Counted from the first letter of the stretch, positions 11,296 through 23,857 are shown. The stretch is 64,000 nt of DNA from Xanthostigma xanthostigma (GCA_963575645.1 OY754470.1:5340501-5404500); one strand, 5' to 3'. Notes: a model not told the origin generated them from the sequence alone. Program-made: numbers and translations.

Positions 11296-11619
11296 AATAT
11301 TGCAAAGTTGTTGTCATATTTTAATAGCAGGTTCGGTATTTATTGTTACGAATGTGACAATATGTTAAAAACGAGCGCCAGCGAGATTCAAGTCACATGA
11401 GTCATAATATCATCATCCACGAGATATATACATATATAGTATTTTTTGCACGTAAAATAGTTAATTCTCAAAATGTTTGACAGTTCAAATTTCGGCAAGT
11501 TTTACCTTAAAATAAAACTTTCAACATTTTTTTTATTGTGCTAATGACCTGAATGTACGCAATTTTGATTTCGTTGTTTTTATTCTTTGTTTTTTGTACC
11601 ATCTAAAGAAAACAAAATC

Positions 11620-12300
11620 GGGCGTAGCATTGAGAAAAAAAAAAAACTCGGGTCGCAGTGCGAAACCCTGCCGACAATATAGTGTATTTGCTTTAATTGA
11701 CAGTGTGGCTATTGTATAAACTTTGATTTTGAACAAAATAAAAAAAAATTACCCCTTAATACACCCCTTAAAACAACATTTTTTACTTAATTTCAATACT
11801 ACATATCAATTCAACATCTGTACCAAATTATATATACCCTTCAGTATGTAAATCTATATGTGTTTTCATAAAATTTGTAAGTCCGGTCCTGTCGGGCCGA
11901 TTTTATTAAAATTTTAGCAGCACATTTTAATAATTACTAAAGGGTTAAATTTCAAATTTGAAGTGATTCCGATAATTTTTTCGGTATTTTTGGGCCCTAA
12001 AACTTTTTTCAACCCCTAAATACCACCCTTAACATGGCCCGATTGAGCCCATTTTAAATAGGCTTCGTGCGGTGATGGATTCCAACGTGTGGACCAAATT
12101 TGGTTTAAATCGATTAAGTCTGTCGAGAGTTATCGTGCTAACACATATATATATATATATAAATATATATATATATACATATATAAACATACTTTTCCAA
12201 AAATGGTGCCAAAGTGTTTAGAAGGCTATGAAACGTCGAGAAAATTTGGTCCGACCCCTAGGTCCCGCCATCCCACCGACGCCAATAGTGTAAGTGCCTT
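11620..12300 (+). repeat. Dispersed repeat R3, copy 1
   Basis: It shares, in inverse orientation with 46715-47114, the blocks GAAACCCTGCCGACAATATA, CCGATTTTATTAAAATTTTA, GGGTTAAATTTCAAATTTGA and the GGTCCGACCCCTAGGTCCCG end. The central part is interrupted by an AT dinucleotide tract. There is no coding sequence. The class is undetermined. Confidence 0.7.
12143..12187. repeat. (AT)n microsatellite
   Basis: Alternating AT tract with a few interruptions inside repeat R3. The R3 copy at 46.7 kb lacks it. Confidence 0.9.
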
Positions 12301-12974
12301 ATGGCAAATACACTAATAATCAACCTAAAACCCTGCAATGTAACACATCGCATGTTGCAGTGTGTAATCCTTCGTTTAATCTTGTGTCTTTTAAAAGTTC
12401 AATACTAAGGTAGAACCAGCACATCTCCCGTAAATATTTTTCAACTAGTATTACTAGTTAGTAATTATTAATTGTGAAACTTCTATACAAAAAATAGTTT
12501 AGTCCGGTCCTGTGTAGGTGCCCAACCCACGGCTCCAGTGGTAATTAGTAGTACCCTTCCATTATCGTCTTCTACACAACCCCGAATCTGTTAGACAGTG
12601 TTAAGGGTAGTACACAATTTATTTCAATTTTTATCGTCGAGAATCGACAACATTCACAAAAGTTATCCGAATATTTTGATAAAAAATATATCTTTGTTGT
12701 TTACAGATCAATATAAGCGAAGATATGTTATTTCACCGTCAGCGAAGCCTAGTCGAAAGAACTTTCTCTGCAGATTGTCTTTTATTTCGAGGTCTTCACT
12801 AGCGGTGATGCAAATAAGTTCAACAAATTAGCTTTTCTCATTGTAGACGACATGTTTAAGAACTAGAATCTTTAGTTAATCTTATCATTTGCAAATTTAA
12901 ACATACAGAAAAAGTATTTATATAAGCTTTGAAAAATGTCCGAACAATATTTTTGATCACAAATGTCTTAACTA
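12301..12974. other. No recognised feature
   Basis: AT-rich sequence. The 77-codon plus frame at 12598-12831 has no recognisable domain. Confidence 0.4.
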
Positions 12975-13158
12975 TTAAACTAAAATAAAATAAAATGTTT
13001 GTCTGTTTGTTCCGGCTAGCCTGCAAAACAACTGGACCGATTTTGACGGGACTTGCACTGGCTGGAGTAACTACTTAGGCTACTTTTATTTTAGAAAAAA
13101 ATTAGGGTTCCGCGCAAAAAAAAAATAATTCCACGACGAAGTCGCGGGTCACAACTAG
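12975..13158 (+). mobile_element. Short non-autonomous Helitron (second family)
   Basis: The 3' end is CGACGAAGTCG (hairpin), then CGGGTCACAACTAG followed by T, the rolling-circle terminus of insect Helitrons. The 5' side has the family-typical TGTTTGTCTGTTTGTTCCGG and GGACCGATTTTGACGGGACT. The exact 5' end is uncertain. Confidence 0.65.
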
Positions 13159-13733
13159 TAGTAAAATAAATGAGATATAAATACATCGCTTTCCAATATT
13201 CTATTGATTGTGAACATACCATAACTCATACACGGGGTTCTGTACTATTTACCTGACCCATAGGTTTTATCCGTAGGGCAAACAGAAAAGGTCTTCCGTT
13301 TTTTAAACAATCAGTTTACATAACTTTTGGTAGAATATACAGCTGACCACAATACACCATAAAACAAACTATATTCTAAAGACCAAAATAGGTCAAATTA
13401 ACCCAATTTATTTAAGTGCCTGTCGCAGCTTTTAAGATTTGTTTTGCTAAAAGAAAAACCGGAATTACTAAAATTTGATACAATATCAAATTTTTATTAA
13501 TAGCTGCTGTTTGGTTTAGATTTTTCTGCAAAAAGGTTTTGATCAAATAGGGAAGTTCAGCGCAAACGCTGTCTTACAACTTAACCCAGTTACAAAAAAA
13601 CCTAATTACAAAAAAAAGTTAAAAATAAAACGATAACAAATGGTGCCATAAGCATAACTTATAGTACAGACTTAATTTTAGTTTTAAATGAGTTGAAACT
13701 TAACATTTTAGCTCAGAAGGCAATCTATACTTA
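13159..13733. other. No recognised feature
   Basis: AT-rich sequence with no signal. Confidence 0.4.
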
Positions 13734-14455
13734 ATATATAAAGCTGAAGAGTTTGTTTGGTTGAACGCGATAATCTCAGGAACTACTGGTTCAAATTGAA
13801 ATTTTTTTTGTTTGGATAGCCCATTTATCGAGGAAGGCTAAAGGCTAATTATAATATCACGCTACGACTAATAGGAGCGGAGCATCAATGAAAAATGTTG
13901 CAAAATGTATCTCAAAAATAAGCTTCTATTCAGGTGAAATGCCCTAACTAAATATACTAATATTAGCGTTGTACATTCACAAGCCCGGCTGGCTCAGTCG
14001 GTAGAGCATGCGACTGTTAATATCAGGGTCGTGGGTTCGAGCCCCGCGTTGAGCGAATATATTTTTAATTTTTTTTTATTTTCTATATTGCCTTTTTCTA
14101 AGGCTTACATTTAAATTTATTTTAATTTTATTTACGACTAATTAAAATTAAATAAATCTAATTAATAGCTCATTTGAAAACTGTTATAACTATAGGTACC
14201 TATATAAAAATAATTATCGTACAGTGTTTTCAATTAAATATTTATTATATTTTATTAATTACAGTAATTATTGATTTAAAAGAAATTTATTATTTAAAAA
14301 AAGTATAAATACTGCTTTTTATCGACAAAAACTTTTGAACGGTAACTCCGATCATCATGAAATTTGGACACAACATTAAAGATGAATGTGCGTACTCATG
14401 TTCCTCCCTTCCCATTCGTTTTTTGCACCCGGGTGAAACCGGACGGGACCGCTAG
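13734..14455 (+). mobile_element. Long Helitron carrying a tRNA-Lys-like sequence
   Basis: It starts with TCTATACTTAATATATAAAG after an A and ends in GGGACCGCTAG before a T, the A/T insertion site of Helitrons. The 3' terminal hairpin is CCCGG-GTGAAA-CCGG shortly before CTAG. Shorter family members (44524-44883, 45827-46173) go directly from CAACATTTTTCATTGATGCT-type sequence to the GACAAAAACTTTTGAACGGT block. Here about 360 bp with a decayed tRNA gene sits between them. The same cargo is in 26116-26743. It encodes no transposase and needs an autonomous Helitron in trans. Confidence 0.88.
13983..14055 (+). pseudogene. tRNA-Lys-like pseudogene in Helitron
   Basis: A 73-nt cloverleaf resemblance: acceptor GCCCGGC/GTTGAGC (one mismatch), D arm GCTC..GAGC, T arm GTGGG-TTCGAGC-CCCGC. 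A box TGGCTCAGTCGG and B box GGTTCGAGCCC are intact. The anticodon stem TGCGA/TATCA has two mismatches and the loop reads CTGTTAA, so the normal Lys CTT anticodon is lost. A T-rich run follows, which could terminate RNA polymerase III. Not expected to be a functional tRNA. Confidence 0.8.
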
Positions 14456-14459
14456 TATA

Positions 14460-14800
14460 TTATAATAATGGGGAAATATATCGTTGCCGCTAATGGTTTC
14501 ATTTTGGTTTTATTTGAGATCGCTACAAAAGATGGGTACTGTTTTGTGATCTTCAACATGTGACTGTGAGTAGCGCAAACTACACACTATAAATATAGAA
14601 GTGGGTGTTTGAACATAACATTGTGCTGTGTTACGTGGAATTCTTTAGCTACAACACATCTCCGCGCACACTGTACGGCTACAATGATCATACAACACAC
14701 TGGACTCTAAAACATATTAGCCGAGCGTCTGTATATATCTAACTCAGTACAATATACAGCGTATAGCTGCGGCCGAGGGTCCAGTATTCAAAGAACACAG
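14460..14800. other. No recognised feature
   Basis: Nothing recognised between the Helitron and the M1 copy. Confidence 0.4.
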
Positions 14801-14804
14801 TCTA

Positions 14805-15125
14805 AAAATTCCAGTCAATTGGGCGACAGGACCATTCCAACTTCAAAAATATTGACATTTGATATGGTACCTATATTATAATAAAGAAAATAAAATTTCT
14901 GATATCGCGTGAAGTGACACAGGTAATGGCTAGTATTCAATGTATTTGCTATTCGTTGCCATGGTTATCTACATAATATGTTCCACGTTGTGTAAAAATT
15001 AATCAAAGCATGCTTAACTAGTTTATTTCTGATAGATATACAGGACAAAAGAGCAGCTCGTTTTTTTTTATTTTCAAAATATTTCCGAAACTACAAAGCT
15101 TAGAAAAAAAATGTTTTTACGTCTG
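14805..15125 (+). repeat. MITE family M1, 5' half
   Basis: Starts AGTCAATTGGGCGACAGGAC, then TTTGCTATTCGTTGCCATGG and ATGCTTAACTAGTTTATTTC. The copy ends in the poly-T/A part; the GCGCATGCGC portion is missing. Confidence 0.85.
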
Positions 15126-16185
15126 TAATGATTATTAAATACATGAAAAATATCATAATTGTTATTTTGTTAACAAAAATAAGATTTAAAAGGTTTAGAA
15201 ATTAAAAATGTATATCCTTTATGTAGTTTTTTTCTGACATTTTGCGTAAATATTTTTTTATAATTAAGAATAACGCTGGTTTCCATGTGTTTGTAAGTTT
15301 TGGGTGAACCACTTTTGAAAAAATCAATCACGAGATGGTGCTAAGGTCGCGTGTTAAAGATACTTTCCTAGCGTATAAGCAAATAAACTATTTTGTCGGG
15401 CAGACTTTTTTTCAAGGTTCTCTTTCCATGACATTTGAAAAGCTATAGGTATTGTAATTTATCGTGTATATTGTTTTAACAAATAAATTCTTCACCGACT
15501 ATGAATACCGTCTGCGCGGTCGCGACTCTGCGAGACTTCAATTAATTACATTTTTTGAGGTGCTTCGCGTTGCTGCCCCCCGCGCACCCTTCTGCTTCTC
15601 CCTGTCCAGCCAGCCCAGCCTTATACATGCAGATTGTACACTCAGGCATAACCTATGCACAACGACAATTAAAATAACCATAGACAGGTTACACTCACAT
15701 TATGTATAGCTGTCTATAATTATTAATACGCGTTCGAAATACTTTTACACTAAAGGCAAAGATTTGATATAATAAAACCGCTTAAAAATCATGAAGAATT
15801 TTAATTTGCAAAAATAGAAACTGGTTTATTATTTATTATTAAATAAACAAAAGGTGGATTTTAGTATCTCGATGAATATTATCACTATTCATTAATCAAA
15901 AAATATTTAGTTCTTCTTTTTGAGATCATGACAAAATCGAAATAGTACAACAGGAGTTTATCGATTCCTTTTGTTGTGCCTGTGACGACAATTTTAAGTT
16001 TTCAATAATTTAATTGTGATCGGTACACAGAATATTTTTTTTTTGTTTTGAAAAATTGTCAGTATAATAATTTTAGTTTTTTTTTTCGTTTCGGTGGACA
16101 AAATTTGCACAAGTTTCCGCCATTATTAAAGTCCTATATATATGTTGTAGAAAATCGATTGTACCTACGAGTTTTTCTTTAGAAT
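15126..16185. other. No recognised gene
   Basis: AT-rich sequence. A slightly CG-richer patch at about 15500-15620 lies in an 81-codon plus frame (15464-15709) without a recognisable domain. Confidence 0.35.
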
Positions 16186-16285
16186 GTATGAGCAACAACA
16201 TAATTCAATTAGAGCTAAGTAATTTCGACGTTTTAAGGAGTTTGTCGTTTGTCGAACGTTAAATGGAGTTTACACTGTATATCTA
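16186..16285 (-). repeat. Terminal fragment of the 20651-21189 TIR family
   Basis: The minus strand reads CAGTGTAAACTCCATTTAAC, then AACTCCTTAAAACG and TTGTTGCTCATACA, matching the 5' part of 20651-20755. Only one end is present. Confidence 0.65.
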
Positions 16286-16804
16286 TAATACAAACATATT
16301 TTGGAAATTGCCGTTTCAGCAATTAAAAAAGTCAACTCGTGTAATTCAATATAAAGGACTCAAAAAGACTCGTAAAAACAAAGGTTATATACACTAAAGA
16401 GCGTTATTATGTTCGGATATAGGCTATAATATCACGTCAGCGATTGTTTACAATGCAGCAATTGATCAGTAGCGCACATATGTCATCATAGCTCGTTATA
16501 CTGTCAAAATGTGGCCGCTCTAAATAATTTATGTCCCTCCACAGATACCAACAAAACTTAGACACGTTCGGAACGTACTACGTAGAGAGAGTGAGATTCG
16601 TATATTATTTTTATTACATTATACCACAGTATACGGGTCGCTTGTTTTACGGCCGATTTGGGGAACGTTTAAGTAAATACCAACTGGCTACAGTCTGATT
16701 ACAATAAACCGTACGTGGGTTTAATTTCTAAGCAAGTTTATATCCACTTGTCAACTAAGTTGGAATGTATCCAAAATCACTGTAAGTCTAAGATCCAGCA
16801 ATAG
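16286..16804. other. No recognised feature
   Basis: AT-rich sequence with no signal. Confidence 0.4.
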
Positions 16805-17185
16805 AAATATACACCCTCATCTGTTATTTGATGACGACAAAGATTATAAAAATTATAAAAAGATTATACCATTGATTCTATACGTAAATATAGATCATCC
16901 ACATAAACATACCTTGTAAATAGTTGTGTTAAGTGTACTTGGAGTCTATTAATTGTGTTGTTAACATTTTATTTGTGTCATATTCCCTCATGTTAGGCTC
17001 GATTTTTATGACTAACAAATTGGAGAAGTTGATCCAAAAAAGATAATTAGAATTTATTTAATTTAACAGCATCGGTACGCGATTTAGCAAGGCAATCCAT
17101 GTGCGATTTATCAATGTATACCTATATTATCTAATATATTATAATCTTTGTCATCATCAAATAACAGATGAGGATATATATTTGA
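16805..17185. repeat. Inverted repeat pair, ~42-bp arms
   Basis: CTCATCTGTTATTTGATGAC near 16818 and ATCATCAAATAACAGATGAG near 17154 are inverted copies within arms extending into AAAGATTATAA. About 290 bp lie between them. It could be a MITE with internal sequence. No target duplication was identified. Confidence 0.7.
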
Positions 17186-17227
17186 AATACCGGATCTCGC
17201 ACTTTATAGAATGAATTTCAGTTAAGC

Positions 17228-17372
17228 GAGTTTTGTTTATTTGGTAGCTATGGACATCATTAATGCAATACAGAAAATCGTTCCACTTAAAATGCAACAT
17301 ACGCGAAAAAGAAACTTGATGAATAATAATTAATAAAATGCGTTAATGATTTCCATAGCTACCAACAAACTC
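17228..17372. repeat. Hairpin element, ~35-40-bp arms
   Basis: GGTAGCTATGGACATCATTA (about 17241) pairs with TAATGATTTCCATAGCTACC (about 17344). The outer ends are GAGTTTTGTTTATTT and AACAAACTC. The unit is compact, about 145 bp, and resembles a foldback MITE. Confidence 0.65.
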
Positions 17373-17375
17373 ATG

Positions 17376-18967
17376 AACCATGAAGATCATAAAGGATCAT
17401 GTTACCAACAGGTATCGAGAAAAGTAGCTACTAAATTCTATACCCACTACTTTTTAAAAGATTTCTAGGGATGTCCGGAGCGATATATGAGAAAGATCTG
17501 AGAATCTCCGAGGATTTCCGATGATGTACGGAGATTGTTAAGGGTTTTCATGGATAGTCGGGGATATCTGGTGTACAAATTTTGCTCAGTGACCCGCCTC
17601 GTGTCAATAATACCTTATTTTTTACGAGTTTATAACGCGACTGTAAACTGAACAGTTTAAGGAGAGTAAACTGTTTCTACGAAATAAAAAACGTTTTTAA
17701 ATTCATATTTGTTCAGCTGATTTTTTGGCATGTCGTGTCAAATATAAGTTAAAAAAATCGTTAACAAAAAAAGAATCTTCAATACAACAATTATATAAAT
17801 TTTTTATTGTTTTATTAAATGGAAATATTACTCTTAAGCTACGCTAATCAATTCCCGAGCCAAAAGTTTAATTAAAAAAAAAACATATTATACTATATGA
17901 TGTCTAAAAAAATTCATTAAACCGCGTTTACTATTTTGGAACTTAACTGTATATTTGAACAGTATATTCGGTATGTCATAAAAAAGCAAATAAAACTGCA
18001 GGGTTTACATATATTTTATGTATGAATTAATGGACTGATTTGGGAAAAAAAAATTACACCAAAAAAAAAACACAAAGGAAATCATTTAGAGCACCATAAG
18101 TGACTGGACTGTACAACACTACCACCGATATAATAAAAAGGCATGTGTCGCGGCACACAAAACCGAAGTGAAACTACTTATGCATGGATAATATAAACAT
18201 ACTTTTGCGATTCATTTTCTTTTATTTTTATTTTCCATTGCATACGTATGTAAAATTTATTTTTAACAGTAGATAATAAAATTGCGTTTTTATGACTGTT
18301 TTCTTACAATAACGAGCACATTAGGTGGCTATTTGTTTTTTTGTATGAATAATTTGAACAATTTCTGTGAATAACTGATAATGACATAACATATTTCCAT
18401 AGTGACATAACATAACGCCAGGGCCGACCTCAAAATTTGTTAAAATTTAATAAAACTTTGAAAACCCGTTTCTCTTTCATTTTTGGGTTTTAGATAAAAA
18501 AGTTTATTTGATTTAGCACGCTGTTAAAAAAAATCAGCCTGCATATTTACATCTATAACTTTGTTCTTAGTTCTAATAACATTTTTTTACAAGCTGAAAA
18601 TGATTTCACGATTTAGTTTTTGAAAAAAATAATTACAAAAATCAAAACCATTATTATTAACAATTCGTGTTATGATCGGTCAATCTATAGCTTTTAAATA
18701 GTCGTTTTGAATGGTCCATCTATAAGGCGAGGCTCAAACAACGTACAAACAAATAAGTTTAGGAAACCAATTAAGTAACTCGTTAACAATTTCACAAATA
18801 AAAAATAATAACAGGAGGTACAGACAACAGCGGTATATACGGATAGTTCATACCCGACCATCGAAGTAGAAATATCTGATCTGTGCTGAAGCTATGCGCA
18901 TGTGTGTATGAGTAAACATAACACTGTCAATAACATAACACTGTCAATTCATCGATTGACGTGTGAA
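17376..18967. other. No recognised feature
   Basis: About 1.6 kb of AT-rich sequence with neither coding signal nor a recognised repeat, apart from short local runs. Confidence 0.4.
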
Positions 18968-18972
18968 CGAAA

Positions 18973-19200
18973 TAAAAATAAAACCGGTCAAGTGTGAGTC
19001 GGACTCGCACACGAAGGGTTCCGTACACTATGTACTTTTTAAATACTTTTGTAAAAGAAACAAGAGAGGCGCTATAATAATATGTAACCAGTGGGAGTAT
19101 ACAAGTAGTTCAAGAATTTCAAGGCGTGAAATTTTACATAATACACCCCGGCGTTTTTATATTATAAACACTTTTTTTACAAAAATTTTTTGTAGAATAA
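18973..19200 (+). repeat. 5' part of the GGTTCCGTAC insect repeat
   Basis: ACCGGTCAAGTGTGAGTCGG, then ACTCGCACACGAAGGGTTCC and GTACACTATGTAC, is the 5' end of a repeat family that I know to be widespread in insect genomes. Its 3' end is at 20240-20466. The two ends are separated here by an M1 tandem array, so the element appears split by an insertion. Confidence 0.65.
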
Positions 19201-19204
19201 AATA

Positions 19205-19845
19205 ATATAAAGTTTTGATAAATATACCATTATATCAAATAACAACGTTATGGCAAATATCTCTGTTGCACATACGCCGATTTCCCCAAAAAAAAAAATT
19301 CAAAACTTTAGAATATTAAACCATTATGAAAAATATACCATTATTATATAAAAACAATGTTATAGCACATATCTCTTCTGCGCATGCGCCGCCTTTCCCC
19401 CTAAAACTTTTTACAAAACTTTCTTTTAAACCATTATGAAATATATACTATTATTATATAAAACAACTTTATTGCATATATTTCTTTTGCGCATGCGCCA
19501 ATTTTTCCCAAAAAATTTACAAAACTTTTGTAAACATAGATAGAATAATAAACCGTTATGAAAAGTATGCCGTTATTATATAAAAACCAGCCTTATAGTA
19601 TATATTTCTTCTACGCATGCGCCGATTTTTTTCAAAAATTTATTTTACAAAACTCCTGTAAAACAAAATAATAAGCCGTTATGAAAAGTATACTATTATC
19701 TTATAAAAACAACATTATAATATATATTTCTTTTGCGCTTGCGCCGACGTCTCTCAAAAACAATAGGCCTCTTCATATTTGCATATCAAATATCCTCCCA
19801 AAATTTGGTTTCATTCCGCTCATCCATGGTGTTGGAATGGTAAAA
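19205..19845 (+). repeat. Tandem-expanded MITE M1 (five ~110-124-bp units)
   Basis: A module with CCATTATTATATAAAAAC, a TTATAGCATATATTTCTTTTG-like block and GCGCATGCGCCGATTTTT recurs at about 19271, 19380, 19490, 19614 and 19735. In ordinary M1 copies (33380, 57143) it occurs once. The last unit runs into the M1 3' part (CATATTTGCATATCAAATAT) and the terminus GTTGGAATGGTAA. Confidence 0.85.
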
Positions 19846-20239
19846 AATGTCAAAAATGACGTTTGCATCTGTCAAAGCAATATGTTCTAATAATTAAAAT
19901 TAGTTATTCAAATCGTTAACTCAGAAGGCGTTGCATTTCACATAATACTAATGTCAAAAGATTTGAAATGACATTCGTTTTTGAACAAATGCAATCTTTT
20001 TTTTTTAAGACAAAACATACGCAATTTTTAAATTCCCATAGTACAGTATGCAACAAACGAAGACAGACGATCCCCGTGTATGCTATGGATTAGACAAAAT
20101 TGAATTTATACATTTTATTTCAATATAAAGCTGTATAAAAAAGTGTTTCGACGAATTCTGTTATACGAAATCTATGTAAAATTTTCTGCACTTTCGTTTA
20201 AGACAGGTCTCGAAACGATCTGATTTAAATTGAGCGACT

Positions 20240-20466
20240 TATAAGCAAAAAACTGAATTTGCTCCTCTTTGGGGAGTTTTGGGGGTTTTTTAATTATTTG
20301 TTGTTCTAGCGGCAATAGAAATACATACTCTGTGAAAATTTCAACTCTCTACCTATTACGGTTCTTGAGATACAGCCCGCTGACAGACAGACAGACAGAC
20401 AGACAGACGGACAGCGGAGGCTTAGTAATAGGGTCCCGTTTGACCTTCGGGTACGGAACCCTAAAA
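20240..20466 (+). repeat. 3' part of the GGTTCCGTAC insect repeat
   Basis: TGTTGTTCTAGCGGCAATAG, CTGTGAAAATTTCAACTC, a (GACA)n run at 20380-20407, and the terminal GACCTTCGGGTACGGAACCC-TAAAAA. This is the standard 3' portion of the family that begins at 18973. Confidence 0.75.
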
Positions 20467-20650
20467 ACAACAAAAGAATTGAAACTGTTCATGATGATAG
20501 GATTTCGCAGGATACAATAACGGAAAATCAAGTAACGTGCATAGATAAATTTGAAAAGAAAATACCGCTATGTAAGCATGACTCCCGTGTTTCAAAATCA
20601 TTTTTCACGTGAAAATTTGCCAGAAAACCCACATTTTTATATTTTCAAAA

Positions 20651-21189
20651 CAGCGTATACTCCATTAATTAACGTCACTCGATATAAAGATAAACTCCTT
20701 AAAACGGCGAAATTACTGTACTCTAGTTGGTTTTCCTTGTTGCTCATACAATGACACACTCTAAATAACTACGCATCCACTCTAAATAACGACTACAATA
20801 CGTCATCGTTAAGCAATAAACAGTACTTGTTTGTTATTTTGTTGCTTTGCTGTTGGCATCATGCGTACCGAAGATTCTAAGAAATTCGTTCTTTGGTTTG
20901 TTGGGATTATCTTCATAACCAAATAGATCCCATAGTATCTCAAAATATGAATAAAATACATATATAAGAAAATACAATTAAAATACTCGAGTAGCGTTGT
21001 TATATATTATGTGATAGTATGAATGTTTGTTGGTCAGTTGTAAATTTTATATACTATTATGAGTAAATACATATTATAGTAAATGTAAAACATATTAATG
21101 GATTATTTCCTCTTTCCATTTAACGACCACTCTCAATAACGCCACAAAGTGCGCAGTCCCTTTCGTGTCGTTATATAGAGATTACACTG
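20651..21189 (+). mobile_element. TIR element with 11-bp flanking duplication
   Basis: The direct repeat TATTTTCAAAA lies exactly at both borders (20640-20650 and 21190-21200). Termini: CAGCGTATACTCCATTAATT at the left, and CAGTGTAATCTCTATATAAC as the reverse complement of the right. The termini look like Tigger/pogo ends (normally a TA duplication), but the 11-bp duplication fits Mutator-like elements better. No transposase is visible in 539 bp. Confidence 0.75.
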
Positions 21190-21200
21190 TATTTTCAAAA

Positions 21201-22126
21201 AATATTTTTCGAAAAATCTCTGTTATTTCTGTTTTTGGGTCCTCAATCTACGTTCGTATTCTTAACAAAAATGAGTGGATTGCCAGAAACTATAAGGGTT
21301 CCTAGTTTCTACGGAACTCTAAAAACGAATATCGAATGGAATGAAATGTTGGCTATAGACGCTCGACAGTCCAGGCAATTACCGTCTACTATCTAGTATC
21401 GGTTTAACATCTTTTTAATTTAGATATCAATAAGAAAACTTGTGAAAAAGCAAATCGAAAAAGAAAACTTGATTGGAAATGATCCAATAATTTAGTTATA
21501 CGCATTAAATCACGTTGTTAGCAAGTTAAAATTTTCTGTTCAACAACGACCGAAGCAAAAAAACATCTTGATTAGTCTCAGAGTCGACCGTCGAATTTTC
21601 TGGGTATCGATACCGAATACACAAATTAAAGCAGATAAATATGAAGCCACAATTGTTATTTTTCTTTTGTCGGAAACTGGAAAATTTGGCCTGTCAAAAA
21701 GTTGCGGCAAGACGAACTCTAGCAGTCAGTGATGATATTATGAGGAAGTTGAGATCGACATTTTGACGTCAATGTCAGTTATATAATGATGATGACGTAG
21801 GATAACAGTAAACATATTTAAAAAATTAGGTTTGCCAAGGAATTGTGACAGGAAGAAAGTTATGTAGCTGATGATGATACGAAGACAACCTGAAAATGAG
21901 CGGAAGTGATGATCCGGCAAAAATAATAAATGCAGCTCCCCCTATTCATCTGTCTCAGTACAAATATAGACAAATTTTTCTGTACTCGATACATAGAAAA
22001 TCTGGTGGTGGTCTCTCCGTCTAGATCTAATATCTATGTAGAACGGTATTTCTTTGTATAAGACACAAATATTTGTGCATTGGTTAATGTACTTATCGAC
22101 AAGAAGGAAAGTTGCCACGTAATGTT
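21201..22126. other. Unassigned, with one repeat scrap
   Basis: Near 21290-21325, ATAAGGGTTCCTAGTTTCTA and CGGAACTCTAAAAACG look like a degraded end of the GGTTCCGTAC family. The rest shows nothing. Confidence 0.4.
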
Positions 22127-22735
22127 ACAGTCCCAATCAAAAGTAAGTCGAATTCTAAATGGGAACTTTTCCATAATATACAAAAGGTTATAAGTCGATG
22201 ATACCAATAAATTATTGTCATAAAGGCATAAATAAATATTTTTTTTTAAATTAATTAATTATTTCAACTAGCTTTTGAATTTTTTGTACAAAGTTAGGTT
22301 AGAAAACATAAATTTATGTAAATATCTGTATTTTACATATTTTTTGCAGTAAATAATTAAAAAATAAATTACAAGTAATAAAAATTAAAATTAAATCATT
22401 AAAAAGTTGAAAATTCAGTGAAAATTGTCAAGAATAAAAGTTCATAATCGAAAAGTGCTAAGGTTTAATAATATTTTTTATTGATTAAAAGTCTCCTAAT
22501 TAAATTGGAAAAAATATTAAAATATGCGTAAGACATCGATGCTTTACATAATTAGTTTTCGGAACTGCTGACATTATTTGGTTATTTGCAAAAAATTAAA
22601 ATATACCGTTTGCATGCTAGGTTGACATATTTTCCATAAGACTACATGTAAAAGTTTTTTTTTAATTTTTAACTTTATAAATCTCATAATGATTTTGTCA
22701 TAAAAAAATCTATTAAAAAAACTTTATTTCAGAGG
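22127..22735 (-). repeat. Inverted partner of the 23858-24577 element, one end missing
   Basis: Matches the element at 23858-24577 in reverse orientation over about 600 bp (CCCAATCAAAAGTAAGTCGA, AAAAGTGCTAAGGTTTAATA, GCATGCTAGGTTGACATATT). It lacks the TTAAGGAGGTTGA termini, so it is truncated. Confidence 0.85.
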
Positions 22736-23857
22736 GAGAAATAATAAATCACTTCATTGATTGACGTACCCACCGCCCTCGATGCACACAAGATGGCCCT
22801 GACTTTCGCTGAATAATTGCGATGCTGTTTTCACATATACAAATCGTTACCGCGTTCCTATTGGTCCAGAAACTGAGCAGTAATATATTACCGTACAGTT
22901 TCGGCTCATTATGAGCACTCTACGCGTCAACATGAAGTAGGTACTAATTTATTATTTCTCCCGAATTTAGCAGGGCCCCGAAATTATATATATTACTCAC
23001 GCGTGTTGAATAAAAATATTTATTGTCACACCTTCCAAAATCAGAGAAAATTCATGATCGTGGTGTATCGCAGAAGTGGGTATAGCTTCACTATCAACTG
23101 TACTTCTCTTTGGCCAAACGTCAAAGTTTTTTGAGGTTATGTGTGACTGTTATCGTATTCGAAACACATGACAGTTCAAGAACTCACCGTTTTTTCTTCT
23201 TAAAAATATAGATTAGCAATCGACCCTGATATTCCGGACGATTGCAAAGTCAATAATTAAAAAAAAAGAAACTGGATTAGTTAAAAGAATGAGTGTTTCA
23301 TAAGTTTATAATTTGTTTAAACTTAAACTCAGGATTATCCAGACGATTGGGCAACGTTCCTTGAAAATGCACAGATATTCGCATATGTGTATATGTATTA
23401 ATCGTTAGTTAATTTGACGTACAGACAAACAGACAGCACGCAGATTGGCATATAGTGATTTTACATAATATTCCCCCCTCGACGTATCCATCTTTATACT
23501 GACCGTATTCAATAAATACTGTACTGAATTGTACCAGATTATTTTTAAACACATTAAAGCTGCAATTAACTTCTGTTTGTCTGTCTGTCCGTCAAGACTA
23601 TTTTTTTTTCAGGAACGGATAATTGCATCAAGTTGAAATTAATATCAAATACCGAGGTCTCCACTCTCAAAGTCCTGTAAAAAAATCAAACTCCTAACTC
23701 AGTGCAATAAAAAGATGCAGCTTTTACAGTTTTTGTAATACGTGCATTAGAAAGTGGCGCCATCCTATGCAATGATAGTATAACTATATTCAATTGTTAT
23801 AACGGTGCGTAACCCCGCTTTTTTTAAATACGGATTGTTCCACACTAAACGTACGTA
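22736..23857. other. Spacer between the inverted pair, no gene
   Basis: About 1.1 kb with a CG-richer patch at about 22760-22930. I recognised no coding domain. It may be unrelated flank if the two copies inserted independently. Confidence 0.4.

Noticed and set aside
12219-12250. GAAACGTC near 12227 as another hammerhead
   Set aside because: There is no upstream CUGANGA-like core or stem II hairpin. It is part of repeat R3.
13983-14055. Functional tRNA gene (Lys or Asn)
   Set aside because: The anticodon stem has two mismatches, the anticodon differs from Lys, and the same damage occurs in the copy at 26404-26476 inside another Helitron.
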